NCBI RefSeq assembly: GCF_019320115.1
Contig: NC_089595.1
Location: 111,120,461-111,184,460 of the forward strand
Source of the DNA: Miscanthus floridulus
Taxonomy: Eukaryota; Streptophyta; Magnoliopsida; Poales; Poaceae
DNA: 64,000 bases
Direction: 5' to 3'
Position 1 is the stretch's first letter; each line of letters opens with the position of its first letter. This document shows positions 1-10,264 of the stretch, one piece after another. A model generated the notes under the pieces. It saw only the letters and a program-made list of their open reading frames with translations, ran no database searches and had not been told where the DNA came from. A program made the position numbers and the translations under genes.

Positions 1-411
1 AGGATACCTCTGAAGGTTTGTCAAAAGAAGTGGTGCTTGATATCGGAGGAATTGCCGATGACGATCCAGCAGCAGCTCTTACCCCCTGATGATTAATGTT
101 AATACAGTTTGTGATCGGCATAAGTAGAAATAAACAAGGTTGTTACCTTGAATGCCTTGACCAAGGTTGTAGCAGCAGCCGATGGAGTGGCCCTAGCTGT
201 AGCCAATTTGGACTTAGAGGTGATGGTCTTGGTACGGATCTTCTGGTGAGTCAAAGCAGTTAAGGTGGGGGCGTTGTAGCCGATCGGATGATATCGGGGA
301 AACAGGCTGAAGATCGAAGGGTTTCCCACTTTTGCTCACAGATGGTGCTGGGTTGTTAACCTGTCATAAGAGAGTCAGTTACTGATATATGAAGGGAAAA
401 GCAGAAGGGAG

Positions 412-2020
412 TTAAAAGAAACTTACTGCGTCGTCAGGGATGGCATATTCAGGGTCGATCATGTGCCGATATGTGTGAGCAGAAGTTGCAAACAGTTGTT
501 CCTTCCACTCTCGCCACCATTGCTTATATGACTCGGTGATGAAGGATACTGGCGTCCAGGTGGATATATCAACATCTGTAGTATCGGCATCGGGGGAGAG
601 TTGTACTACCTTGTTCCAATCTGTTCCACAGGTGATTGTTTCCCTGGGTTTGATCACATCGGCAAAGCAAAGTTTGATTGGCAGTTGCCCAAAAGCCAAT
701 TGACGGGATACTGCCGATGGGTTGTAAAATTCATACGTAATGTTGGTGTTTTTCCCGCTACCAAATGTATTTACTGGAATTGCCCTGGGAGTAATGATGG
801 CCATCATGAGTTCCTTATCCTGATTCAGGGTGTCATCGGCAAAGTTGAAAAGAAGGGGGAATCTGTTTTCCTCGTCAATATAAGGTACCCAGGCCCTATG
901 ATCACGAGAAAGACCATTGTAGAAGCTTTGGAAGAATCTGCCGATCTGGTCTTCATTGGCCTCTGTTCCAGGAAGGACAATTATGGCTTCACCAAAATTG
1001 AGGGGTGAGCGTGTTGCCGATTCATCGTCCCCGAGCACATGGTCTTCAGCAATTTCTCGTGGGAATTGTTGGGCAAAAAAGTCCCATTGCAAACGTTTGT
1101 GCATATGGGCATTCAGCCACATGTTGATAAACCACCACGGGCCTCCTAGGTTGCCGATGGGTTCGCCAAGCAAAAGTTTCTGAGACACTTGATGAAGAAG
1201 ATGATAAGTGGAGCTCAGAAGGTATCGGCCAAGAGGAAACCTTACACCATTAGCCAAAAGTTCAGCTGCGGGGAGGAAGGCGTTGGTTGGTCCTACTGAT
1301 CGACCACAGAAGATAAATTTTTCTAACCACATATTCAAGAATGTGGCATGTTCCCTCTGGTTAAGTGTCCCGGTCTTCTGGTATTCTTGAATGTATCCCG
1401 TCCAACCGCCGATGTTGCGGGTATTCACCCTATATTCAGATTTTCTACCATAGATGGAGCCTTCATCGGCAGTTGAAATATCCAAGCCAGTGAGCATGTG
1501 GACATCGGCAAGTGTGGGAGTAGCTGGGCCATGTCCAAACATAAAAGTGTTTGTTGTGTCTGACCAGAAGTAAGCAGCTGCAATCATCATTGATTCATTC
1601 TTCTGCATATCGGCAATAGATAGCCTAATGCATTGGTCTAACTTCCGTTCTGCCCAGTATACTTGCATCGATCTATTAACCCTCAAGTACCAATCTTTCC
1701 ACCCTTTGGTGGTTTTGGGCCAAGATCGGAATGTGTCTTTCCATAAATTCAGAGAGAAATTTTGGGCTCTAAAGGGGATTCTGTTAACCTCTGCATTAAT
1801 CAGATCAGTTGGATCTGGGTTGCCCATTGGTCCTAGGCATTGGACATGCGGCTGATCGGTTGGAATAACTAATTTGTTGCGCAGTTCCTAAGTTTAAAGG
1901 ATCCGGAGAACAAAAGAAAGGAAAAATCACCAACTGTATGGATTTGCAAAAACTAGGGGAATCAAAGTAAAAGGTAATGGAAGTGGAGCGAACCGCAGGG
2001 ACGTCGAAGTTGATTGCCAT
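412..2020 (-). CDS. Plant mobile domain (PMD, aminotransferase-like) protein carried by the retrotransposon
   Basis: The main exon (412-1827 from its first ATG) encodes about 471 residues of the plant mobile domain family, recognised by segments such as the W-K-D-T-F-R-S-W-P stretch, L-T-G-L-D-I near residue 110 and G-G-P-W-W-F-I-N-M-W-L near residue 230. PMD proteins occur in plant transposons and as host proteins such as Arabidopsis MAIN and MAIL1, which act in transposon silencing. Upstream, another frame opens at an ATG at 2020 (MAINFDVPAV...) and joins the main frame if 43 bases (1888-1930, GT to AG on the minus strand) are removed. That is short for a plant intron, so a longer intron or a frameshift is possible. 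At the 3' end a consensus donor (GTAAGT, about 415-420) follows codons for P-D-D-A, which suggests another exon around 99-330. The gene runs antisense to the element. Product and function are inferred. Confidence 0.72.
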
Positions 2021-2182
2021 TATCTTGAGGAAGATGGGGGCACGAGCCGGAGACTTGAGGTTAACGCTGGAGAAGAGTTCTTGTTGGTTGAGGTCGCGCA
2101 GTTGTTCGTCGGAGTCGCCGCCGGAAAGAGAAAATGTCAAAGATTGGAGTCTGAGGGTAGAAGACGAGTGTTCCGGAGGAAT

Positions 2183-2191
2183 CTATTTATA
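2183..2191 (-). promoter_or_regulatory. Candidate TATA box of the antisense PMD gene
   Basis: The minus strand reads TATAAATAG, about 160 bases upstream of the candidate start codon at 2020 and outside the LTR. Its spacing fits a core promoter giving a 5' leader of about 130 bases. This implies that the antisense gene is transcribed independently of the LTR. Confidence 0.5.
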
Positions 2192-2621
2192 AGCCGCTTG
2201 GAGTAGGGGTATTTTGGACTTATCTCTATACCGCGCGCATGTAGGTCGAGGTGGTTCAGATGGATATGGTAACTGTTCGCACGATAATCAGGGGATTGTA
2301 CAGATGAGTTGATGGCAAGTAATCATGACTTGGAAGAGATATCGGTACAGGATATTTTAATTCTGAAAATGACAGCATTATCATGTTAAGATCTTGCCGA
2401 TGGGTTATTGTTTCGGTATCTTAACCATAATCAAGGCAAGAGTGGTTGGCGATTGTGCGATATTTACTGAAGTGCGTGAATCAGGATTAGATTTGATTGG
2501 ATTTGATAACAGATCAAGTTTTGGCTTGGAGAATGAGTTACGGTAATCGGGCGAAGGCAAACGTTATCTGGAGTAAATTTCGGAGCATTAATGGTTTTAT
2601 ACTCCGAAATTGGGGGGCATG

Positions 2622-3389
2622 TGTTGACACCGTTTTTTGCACGTGTCAAAATGATCGGAGTGGACTAATCGGCAAGGGGAAAGTTACTGTATATTCTGAT
2701 AGCCGATGAAAGCCAGCTTGTAAAGATGGTTGCCGATAGCTGGTGGTGGTCGATGGAAATGTTGATTTAGACTCGGGGGTTGCCGATGAGGTTGGAGGTG
2801 TTATTGTCGATGCCGATGAAGGAAGACTTGAAGACTACTGCCGATGAAACAGGGAGTATGCCGATGGGAAGGAGGACGATGAGATTTCCATCGTAATTGA
2901 GGCGGACAGGGAAATAGATAGGAGTTGATTTCCTTTTCTATATTTGTTAGAGTATGATTCATGTAAGAGTCATGTGTTTCCTTAGATATGGGCTTGGTGT
3001 CCTAGTTGTGTTTGGTTGTGTCTCTTTAGATCAGGGTATAAATATGGAGTGAGGGGCAATGTAATAGATATATCAATCAATATCAAAACCAATTTTTACT
3101 CCTATTTGCATCTACTTACTTTTCGGCGACTTCGTCAATTTGCATATTTTTCTTTCTCATGAGTTCTCATTGATTCGGCGAGTTGCATCGCTTCAGTGCG
3201 ACCTTCGGCGATCCTCGAGTTCCGCGTGAGTACCTCTTGGCCGTGACTTCCGGGCGTATCGCTGTTGTCAGGACCAAAGTGCTCGTATCTTCATCCTTGT
3301 CGATTAACAGGTCAAATCGACTGGCACGCCTTGGATATCGAATTCGGGTATTAGCCCTTTGTGTTTGCAGATCCACTTTTGCATCAACA
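2622..3389 (+). repeat. 3' LTR of the Gypsy-type element
   Basis: About 768 bases begin TGTTGACACC and end TCAACA, giving the TG...CA ends and a short terminal inverted repeat (TGTTGA/TCAACA). A + strand TATA box (TATAAATA) lies at 3037-3044, so U3 covers about 2622-3065 and R-U5 the rest. A purine tract abuts the 5' boundary. GCCGAT words crowd the first 250 bases. Only this one LTR is inside the window. Confidence 0.72.
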
Positions 3390-3431
3390 CATTGGATTAC
3401 TGCACGTTCTCCTCCTTCCTTCCTACCGCTG

Positions 3432-4150
3432 TTTTTTTTGAACGAAAGCGGCAGGAGCTCTGCCATTCAATTAAGGAGGAAAGAGTTATATTTACAGGAG
3501 GAGCCGGAGCTCAGCCAAGGTCTAGACAACTAGGAAGACTTAATGCAATTGAAAACAGTGTGCTTTTTTATGAAGATCCACCATCTCTTTGATCCTTCCT
3601 GCGACTTGCAGGGCCGTGGAATGGGTGTTCTAAAAAATCCTCCGATTCCGCTCTTTCCAAAGGTTCCACACGGTGTAGATGGCTAGACCGTTGAAAGCCC
3701 GTTTGCGCTCTTTGGGGATCAAGCGCAAACTGTGATCCCACCAGTCTGCTAGAGTGTTGAAGTTTGCCTGTTGTGTTACATCAATTTCTGTGAAGTGCTC
3801 CGAGGAAGTAATATGGCTCCAAACCGCCTCTGCGAAGGGGCAGGCAAGGCATAGGTGGTAGCATGTTTCTAATGGTCCATGGCACAGCGCACAAGCATCG
3901 TTATGAGGCCAGCCCGGCTCTGAAGGTTGTCTGCTGTTAGAATTTTGTTTTGAATGAGGATCCAAGCGAAGAGTTTACATTTCTTTTCAGTTTTCGCCTT
4001 CCAAATGTTATTTGTGCAGAATCTGCGGTATGAACCCAGGAACTGTGCTCTATAGGCTGATTTGGAGGTGTATTGTCCATTGGTGGTCCATTTCCAAACA
4101 ATTTTGTCGTCGTTCCTACTGCTGCTACTCATTGCCTTGCTTGTCAGAAC
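3432..4150 (-). pseudogene. 5'-truncated LINE, C-terminal reverse-transcriptase zinc-finger region
   Basis: An oligo-T run at 3432-3439 marks the poly(A) end of a minus-strand LINE. It is followed by a typical grass LINE 3' end and about 170 codons of the zf-RVT region in two frames. One frame carries W-K-W-T-T-N-G-Q-Y-T-S-K-S-A-Y-R; the other has C-A-L-C-H-G-P-L-E-T-C-Y-H-L, the Cys/His cluster. The two overlap near 3900-3925, where a frameshift must lie. Endonuclease and polymerase domains are absent, as expected of 5' truncation during target-primed reverse transcription. No function remains. Confidence 0.78.
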
Positions 4151-4837
4151 ATACCTTCTTTTTCTGGACTCTGAATTTGCCAAGACTGCAGGTGCCTCTG
4201 ATCTATTATTGTGTAAACTAATAATCTACTACTAATATGTAGCACCACGTATGCCCATGGTTCTCTTTCTCTGCATAAACTTGCCATTTGCCAAATTTCT
4301 CCACCGGCCCACTTGCATCCACTGCTCCATGCCAGAGTCCTATCTGTGACTAAAGCTTTCTTCTCTTGCACCTAAAATCTGCCCACTGATGAGATGGCTT
4401 GTTAATCACATCTCTGCAAAACTAAATCTACTATTCTATACAGTATATAACAGGACCTCTTCATTAATCATCACAGCCTCCGAACATCAATCATGTGCCG
4501 GCCACCACTTGCAAGATGGCTCGTGTGTATCTATGCACTGATTTGCGACTGCTCAGACTGCTACTTTTCTTTTTGATCTGCAACTGAACATCATAACAGT
4601 GGCTTCAACACACCTTCACGTTGTGATACACGCACACCATGCCAAGGCTCTCTCCTTTGCATCTCAATCTACACCACAACACCGACTAATATGTAGCAGA
4701 CATGCCCCTCAAACTCTCTTTCTTTACTGATTCTGATTTCACGACAAATCAATTCTACACTGCTCTGCCACATCTTTGTACTACTTGCAGTACTCTCATC
4801 CCTTGAGTTGTGGCAACAAGGTCATACTCAGCCCGTT
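4151..4837. other. Intergenic, no recognisable gene
   Basis: AT-moderate sequence with only short, unconvincing reading frames. I see no TIR, poly(A) or LTR boundary in it. Confidence 0.5.
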
Positions 4838-4947
4838 CGCTTGTTATTTTCAGTCAGGACTTATTAGTCATGGTACAATATTTTTCTCTCACAACAAACC
4901 AGCATCAGTCAGACTTATCAGTCCAGAAACCAACCAGCGAACAGGTT
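4838..4947. mobile_element. hAT-like MITE
   Basis: A 110-base foldback has outer ends reading CCCGTTCGCTTG and, on the other strand, CCTGTTCGCTGG, with a TTTTTCTCTCACAACAAACCAGC core. This core recurs in the MITEs at 6361 and near 8840, so they belong to one group. Target duplication not identified. Confidence 0.45.
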
Positions 4948-4953
4948 GACTAA

Positions 4954-5282
4954 GGAGTGTTTGGTTTCCCCCTCCTAAAGTTTAGTCTCTGTCACATTGG
5001 ATGTTTGCACACTAATTTAGAGTATTAAACATAGACTAATTACAGAATTAATTACACAGATTGAGACTAATTTACAAGATGAATCTATTAAACCTAATTA
5101 GTCGATGATTTGATAATATGGTGCTACAGTAAAAATGGTAATGATGGATTAGTTAGGTTTAATAGATTCGTCTCGTGAATTAGTCATGGCTTCGGTAATT
5201 AGTTTTATGATTAGCTTATGTTTAGTCCTCTTAATTAATATCTAAACACCTGCTAAACTTTAGTCCCCGAATCAAACACCCC
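4954..5282. mobile_element. Tourist-like MITE with long imperfect TIRs
   Basis: The left end GGAGTGTTTGGTTTC and the right end, read on the other strand, GGGGTGTTTGATTC are inverted repeats. The interior folds back on itself: AGACTAATTTACAAGATGAATCTATTAAACC pairs with a mirror segment near 5150-5185. Length about 329 bases, no coding. This is a common grass MITE architecture; a target duplication is not clear. Confidence 0.65.
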
Positions 5283-5437
5283 CTGAATATATGCTTTCCA
5301 TTTAGAAGATGGACGTTCGCAACTTCAATCAAACCCATGACCAGTCGCTGCAGTGTCACGGTTCAGTACCATGGTAAAGGCTTATACTCCGTAGCGCCGC
5401 CTTAGTTGCCGTCAAATCCAAGTGGATGGAGCGTTGA

Positions 5438-6760
5438 TTTTTTTTAAGGGAGCTCTGACTTTATTTATTCAATAACATAAGAACTACATGCTTCATCGGG
5501 AGACTCTAAAAATCAAACATGTCTACCTATCGATAAATTTATAGAGCCTCTAGCTAATAAGTGAGCATCGACATTTGATTTTCGTCCTTCATGGACGAAC
5601 TCCGCTCTAATAAAGCTCCTCCTCACGTTGATCTCCCGCACAATTGGTCCGTATCTGTCGAACCCCTCGTCCAGTAGACTCCTCACCACATTGGCACAGT
5701 CACTTGCAATCCTGAAAGAGTGCAAGCCAAGATCGCTGGCCAATGCGAGACCTTCGCAGTAGGCCACGACTTCCATCACCTCCGGGTCGGTGTGCCCTTC
5801 CACCACCAGGGCAGACGACCCCAAATAGTTGCCAGCATCGTCTCGGGCTACAGCTGCTGCTGTTGTCTAACCTGAATTCTCGGACATCGCCGCATCAACA
5901 TTAATCTTTGCCAAGCCACTCGGAGGTCTCACCCAACGCGAGACAGCCGCCGCCACCAGGCGCACCTCTGGGCTCCCTTGGTTGATCTTCTCAAGTTCCC
6001 CGATGAACCGTTCAACAAAAGCATGTATCGAGAACGGGCTCTGGAACTGGTTCTCGTGGATCGCCTTGCGTCTTGCAAACCATATTGCCCACAGGCGAAC
6101 AACCACCGGTGTGATCTCTTCCTGTTTAAGTGAGCTCATAACCTCTGCTAACCAAGCACGGGCGTCCGAACAATGAAGCTGGCCCAGGAATTCGATAATA
6201 TTCTCATTCTCTAGAGCCCACACACATTTAGTCAGATTGCACTCCAGAAGAGCATGCCTCCACGAATCAGCAGCACCGCACAATACACAGCTCGCATTCG
6301 GAGCCATGTTCCTATGGTGTCGCACATCTCCTGTTGGGATCGAGTGTCTGGTCAAACGCCCAGCCTGTTCGGTTGGCTGGTTCGTATCGTTGCTGGTTCG
6401 TGAAGAAGTACTGCTGGCTGGTTTGTGTGAGAGAAAAATACTGTTCCGGCTGAAAATTTACGATCGTTTACGGCAAGCCACAGCCAAACGAACAAGCTGC
6501 GTAAAAACACCCGAACCTTCGAGGGAACCTCGGTTCTCCACAGCTCGGTCCATTCGTTCTCCTGAGCGCCAACATTTGATCTGCTCGGCCTCCCTTCAGT
6601 CCAAGCCGCCCACGACTCTCGGCTTGTTACAAGCAATCGATAAGCTGATCGCACTGAGAAGATTCTGGATTTTTCATAGTGCCATGTCCAGTAATCTTCC
6701 TGTGGAAAGGTAGTAAGTGGGATGTTTCCAATCAGCTCCCAATCCGGCGTTGACTTGTGT
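5438..6760 (-). pseudogene. 5'-truncated LINE with zf-RVT and RNase H domains, split by a MITE
   Basis: The oligo-T run at 5438-5445 is the poly(A) end of a minus-strand LINE. Reading leftward from about 6760, frames give a W-H-Y-E-K-S...S-V-R-S-A-Y-R-L stretch, the zinc-finger segment (C-V-L-C-G-A-A-D-S-W-R-H-A-L-L-E-C, ORF 5867-6355) and an RNase H-like domain (ORF 5513-5824, with an A-S-D-C-A-N-V-V-R-S-L-L core). The RNase H part is in another frame from the zinc finger, so there is at least one frameshift near 5830-5870. A 139-bp MITE at 6361-6499 interrupts the zinc-finger region. Unlike the LINE at 38520-45941, this lineage carries RNase H, so the two are different families. Confidence 0.75.
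6361..6499. mobile_element. hAT-like MITE inserted in the LINE
   Basis: The left end CAGCCTGTTCGGTTGGCTG and the right end, read on the other strand, CAGCTTGTTCGTTTGGCTG form a TIR with few mismatches. The interior includes GTGAGAGAAAAATACTGTTCCGG. It breaks a LINE reading frame whose two halves resume on either side. An 8-bp target duplication could not be recognised. Confidence 0.6.
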
Positions 6761-7270
6761 GTCTGTCAACTCGATTATGGCTACCGCTCGGCCCGCGCTG
6801 AGATTGGTCGAGCATTATTTTGTCCCATTGGAACATTCGAGCATGATCCTAACGTAAAGCTCTAAGCAAAACTTGTAAACTGTATCTCGACATCCTACGG
6901 ACTGTTTTGGGCCTTAAAAATTAACTAGGCCTCCGTGTAGCGCACTTGATCCGACGGGCGATATGACCCCAACCCTACACGGTAAATCAAATCACTACCA
7001 GCGGCGTCGGTAGCGTAGCGTGTACCGAGCGAGCAGGTTGCAGTCGTTGCACCGTGTTGGGCTGTTGGCCATTCGCCGGCCGGCGAGGCCTCCCGGACCC
7101 CAGTTCGCCGCCGCCGCGAGCTCCTCCCACCCAGCATCGTCGGTGTCCGCGTTAGGTTAAAAGCCAAGGAATGCGTCCGTTTGCAGGTGCGCCGCCTCCG
7201 GATTGTATTCTCGATCGTCGCCGTGTCCGATGGCCAGACTGGTAGGACGCGCGTGGCCGCCGACCGGCGA
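6761..7270. other. Intergenic, no gene recognised
   Basis: Sequence rising in GC content toward 7100. A minus-strand frame runs through it without recognisable domains and looks like a composition effect. Confidence 0.4.
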
Positions 7271-8390
7271 GATTTTTTCTCTCCCGAGTTCCGGTACAGA
7301 ACGGGATGGAATAGAATGAAATCCATAATTAGTATATAAAAAAGGATATTGCTACCGTGCGTGTGAGCAGGCGCAGCGACTTTCGCTCGTATGCCTCCTT
7401 CGTCTTCCTCCTCCCCCGCCTCTTCCCCAACTTCTGCCTCTTCCCCGCCCTCTTCATGCCTGGCTCCGGCGATGTCGCCTCTGCCGCCGCCCTCGACCCC
7501 CTCCAGATCCGGCGACGTCGCCTCCTCGGCCTCAGACCTCTGACAAAACCCAAGCGAGCCTGCGGCGGCCTCTTTCTTCAATTCCCATCCCCCCACCCTC
7601 ACGCTGCCGCCATGGCCATGGGTGCCCCCGCCCCGACCTGGCCCGTCTGCCTCCACCGTCGCCAGGACCCTAAAGCCGCCCTCCCGCCGTCTCCACCGTC
7701 TGGCCGGCCTACCTGCCCCGAGCCCCTTCTCTTCTAAGACCACCGGAGTTGGGGAAGAAGGGGGTGGCGCGGGCCGCCGGAACCCTAGCCGCTGCCATCT
7801 TCTTCGTCGGCGCAAGCGCGGGCGAGTGGGGCGCGGACACGTGGTGGGGCGCGGGCGGTGGCTTCTTCTCCGTCGGCGGCCACGCTTATCTAACGGCCAC
7901 GACGCTCGCGACGCGCGCATTGGACAGCGGCGACAGGTGTGTGCTCCGAACGACTAGGTCGTGCGCGCTCGGAAGTAAGCATTTCCGTATAAAAAAAAAG
8001 AGTGAGCTCTGTTGCCACATGTCTAAAGAAGAGTTGGGACGCTATCAAGCTGGTTTTAAATTTAATATTAATTAAAGATCCGATCGGATGCATTGCGGAC
8101 ATCCTGAAGAAATACAAAAAAAAAAATCTATGGAGGATGAGAGTTACACGGTGGTTGGTTGAAGTGTATAGCTTAGATTGTTCTCTCTATGATAGAAGTG
8201 CGTGGGGTTGAAAATATCTGTATTGTTCTGCAAAATTTGATCTTTAAACCCTAACTCCTCTACTTTGCAGGATGATAGTATGCTTGGATTTATATCCAAT
8301 AAATTGTGGTCATATAAGCCATGTTCTCTTGGATGCGTCCGAGAAAAATGTGTCAAGCTGAATACCGGACGGCCAACATTCTCTTGTACA
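7271..8390 (+). repeat. Left copy of a diverged duplication (partner near 19290-20960)
   Basis: Three blocks match the right copy in the same order and orientation: 7287-7330 (GGTACAGAACGGGATGGAAT), 7988-8262 (an ATCTATGGAGGATGAGAGTT block followed by GTGTATAGCTTAGATTGT) and 8328-8372 (GCGTCCGAGAAAAA...GGACGGCCAAC). Identity is roughly 75-85% by eye. Between the first and second blocks this copy holds about 650 bases of GC-rich DNA that the right copy lacks. Confidence 0.65.
7330..7980 (+). other. GC-rich gene-like island, unrecognised
   Basis: A sharply bounded GC-rich block with overlapping open frames: 7357-7737, 7622-7957 and 7749-8075 on +, and a long minus frame. The + frame at 7749-8075 encodes a hydrophobic stretch (A-A-G-T-L-A-A-A-I-F-F-V-G-A-S-A) and a glycine-rich segment ending in A-Y-L-T-A-T-T-L-A-T-R-A, which looks protein-like, but I cannot name a family. 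It sits exactly where the homologous right-hand copy has no DNA, so it is either an insertion (for example a captured gene fragment) or a segment lost on the right. No TIR was seen at its edges. Confidence 0.35.
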
Positions 8391-8839
8391 TATATCTTGC
8401 TGGCTTTTAGTTTGATAGGTTAAACTTTTGCTTTTGCTTTATGTTTTTATTGCTTACTTAATTCCAGTCTTTGTTTCAAGTTTGATGGTTTTTCTGTCTT
8501 TTTACCTTTTGTAATATACTAGCAAATATTATATTTTGTTTCTTATCAGAACTATATCAACAACCGGCATCTCTACCAGCTTTAGGAGTTTTTTTTGTGT
8601 GCTCCTCCATCTCTGCCGCTATGGCAAGAAGCGCAACGGAACCATCTGTTGAGTTGCACCTGAACATGGCCGTGTGATGGAGCATGCGGGGCTTGAAGCA
8701 CGCACAGGGGAGGGCACGACCAAGCTCGCGAAAGCCGGAAAGCGCATGGGTGCGCGGGACTGCGGAGCCCCGGAGGCACTCATCTCCCATGGTGCAGCGG
8801 TGCCGAGACTGAGGCGCACTGCGGGTTGTTAGGAGCTCT
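8391..8839. other. Intergenic, no gene recognised
   Basis: An AT-rich first half, then a GC-rich stretch (8570-8830) where several minus-strand frames overlap. None resembles a known domain. Confidence 0.4.
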
Positions 8840-8970
8840 AAATGCTCTGTTTGTTTGGGTTTGTTTGGTTGATAAACCATGACTGAAAGTATTATTGACT
8901 GATTTGGTGAGAGAAAAAAATAATATTTATTGGCTCAAAAAAATATAGCTTATAAGTATGGTTGGCCGTT
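8840..8970. mobile_element. hAT-like MITE remnant
   Basis: Contains the GTTTGGTTGATAAACCATGACTGAAAGTATT and GGTGAGAGAAAAAAATAATATT type core shared with other grass hAT MITEs. The ends are degenerate, so the boundaries are approximate. Confidence 0.4.
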
Positions 8971-9182
8971 TGATCTTTGTTGGTTGCATTCGTTTTGCTG
9001 ACGATTGAGAGTGGATGGTGGAGCTGCCCCTGCCAACTTGGCGAGTAGTACACGCTCCTTGCCCGCTTCATGATTTGTTTCGTCTATGTTTTTTTGGCAA
9101 AACATACGATATGCTTTGATTTTTTGGTTGGGTGTTTGCTTCATTGGTTAGATATAGATATATATCACTATAGCAGACGTGT

Positions 9183-9665
9183 GTTTTGCCGAGTGCAATT
9201 ACACTCGGTAAAGAAGGCTTTGCACTCGGTAAAGCCTTTGCCGAGTACTGCACTCGGCAAAAAGCTGTCGGCATATCCCTTTATGGCAAATGCTTCTTTG
9301 CCGAGTGCCGCATATCGGGCACTCGACAAAGGATTTTCCGAGTGCTACGACGACACTCGGCAAAGAAAAGCCGCCATGACGGTCAGGTCACTGTGACGGC
9401 CCCTTTGCCGAGTGCCACGCGTCGGCACTCGGCAAAGAAATGTGTTTTTTATTTTTATTTTTTAAAAATGTCTGGCACTCGGCAAAGCTTGTTTTCTTTT
9501 TTTTTATTTTCTTTGTCGAGTGCTGTAGGTAGGCACTCGGCAAAGCAATTTTTTTTTAATTTTCTTTGCCGAGTGTCTTGCCCATGGCACTCGGCAAAGC
9601 TGGGAAGCTTAGTGTCCCAGATTTCCAGCTTTGCTGAGTGTCATGGTCATGACACTCGGCAAAGA
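9183..9665. repeat. CACTA 3' subterminal repeats
   Basis: About 15 or more copies of TTTGCCGAGTG or CACTCGGCAAAG, mostly as head-to-head pairs separated by about 5-15 bases so that each pair can form a small hairpin. Expected to be transposase-protein binding sites. Confidence 0.85.
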
Positions 9666-10051
9666 AGTGAAAAAATTCAATTTTTTTTTGGTTTTTAGTC
9701 TTCCATCGTTGCAAACAAGATATACATCCTATATATATATAACACAACTATATATCACACAAATGTATATCACAATCCACCATAAACACAAACATAGCAT
9801 ACAAGTATCACAATCTCAACTTCCAGGTCCAAAGTCCAAACACACAAGCATAGTTCACAAAGTTCACAAGTGCATTATATCACAACGGTTGCCATTTAAA
9901 GCTCACGGCGACGGTCCGGGTTGGGATGGCCCAACGTGCGATCCCGGCGACCCTCTGAGGTGGTTCGACGCCGCCCCCGATTGATGCTGCACAAAATAGA
10001 AGAGATTGCACATGAGCGACGAGAGAAGAGATAAATATGCAAGATAAATAT

Positions 10052-10214
10052 CCGCCACCACCACCACCACATCACCGCCATCACCAACACTTTACCACCA
10101 CCACCATGACCACCACCACCACACCACCACCACCACCATGAGCACCACAACACCGTGACCACCACCACCAACACCACACCACCACCACCACCATGACCAC
10201 CACACCACCACTAG
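10052..10214. repeat. (CCA)n/(CAC)n microsatellite
   Basis: About 160 bases of imperfect CCA/CAC trinucleotides with occasional CCATGACC units, inside the CACTA element downstream of its second gene. It creates spurious valine/tryptophan-rich frames on the minus strand. Confidence 0.85.
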
Positions 10215-10264
10215 GTTTCTCTAGGTTTCTCTAAGTTTTAGCATAGAAAGTAAAACTTCGTACT

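Larger units (their letters stand above)
53..2866. repeat. Scattered GCCGAT/ATCGGC word array
   Basis: The six-base word GCCGAT, usually extended to TGCCGATG, occurs about 25 times in both orientations between about 53 and 2866. Examples are near 53, 178, 711, 1152, 1408, 2396, 2701, 2731, 2780, 2809, 2840 and 2859 in one orientation and near 577, 657, 834, 1465, 1503, 1609 and 2669 in the other. One or two would be expected by chance. The words run through coding and non-coding parts alike and are densest just inside the LTR (2669-2866). They are dispersed, not tandem. Confidence 0.75.
1..3389 (+). mobile_element. 3' part of a Ty3/Gypsy-type LTR retrotransposon (Tat-like) with an antisense extra gene
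   Basis: The window opens inside an LTR retrotransposon. Its right end is a + strand LTR at 2622-3389, preceded immediately by a purine-rich tract (TTGGGGGGCA, about 2610-2619) that fits the polypurine tract used to prime plus-strand synthesis, so the element reads left to right. No gag or pol is visible; those would lie before base 1. The space before the LTR holds a gene on the opposite strand. Extra antisense ORFs between pol and the 3' LTR are known in Tat-lineage Gypsy elements of grasses, so assignment to that lineage is an inference from layout. The left LTR is outside the window, so the target duplication cannot be checked. Confidence 0.7.

Noticed and set aside
601..1390. Plus-strand ORFs opposite the PMD gene
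   Set aside because: Antisense shadows of a frame with clear PMD motifs.
6925..7920. 331-residue minus-strand ORF
   Set aside because: Arginine-rich low complexity through a GC-rich block, no domain, crosses the boundary of the duplicated segments.
9896..10177. Minus-strand ORF rich in W and V
   Set aside because: It is the translation of the CCA microsatellite.
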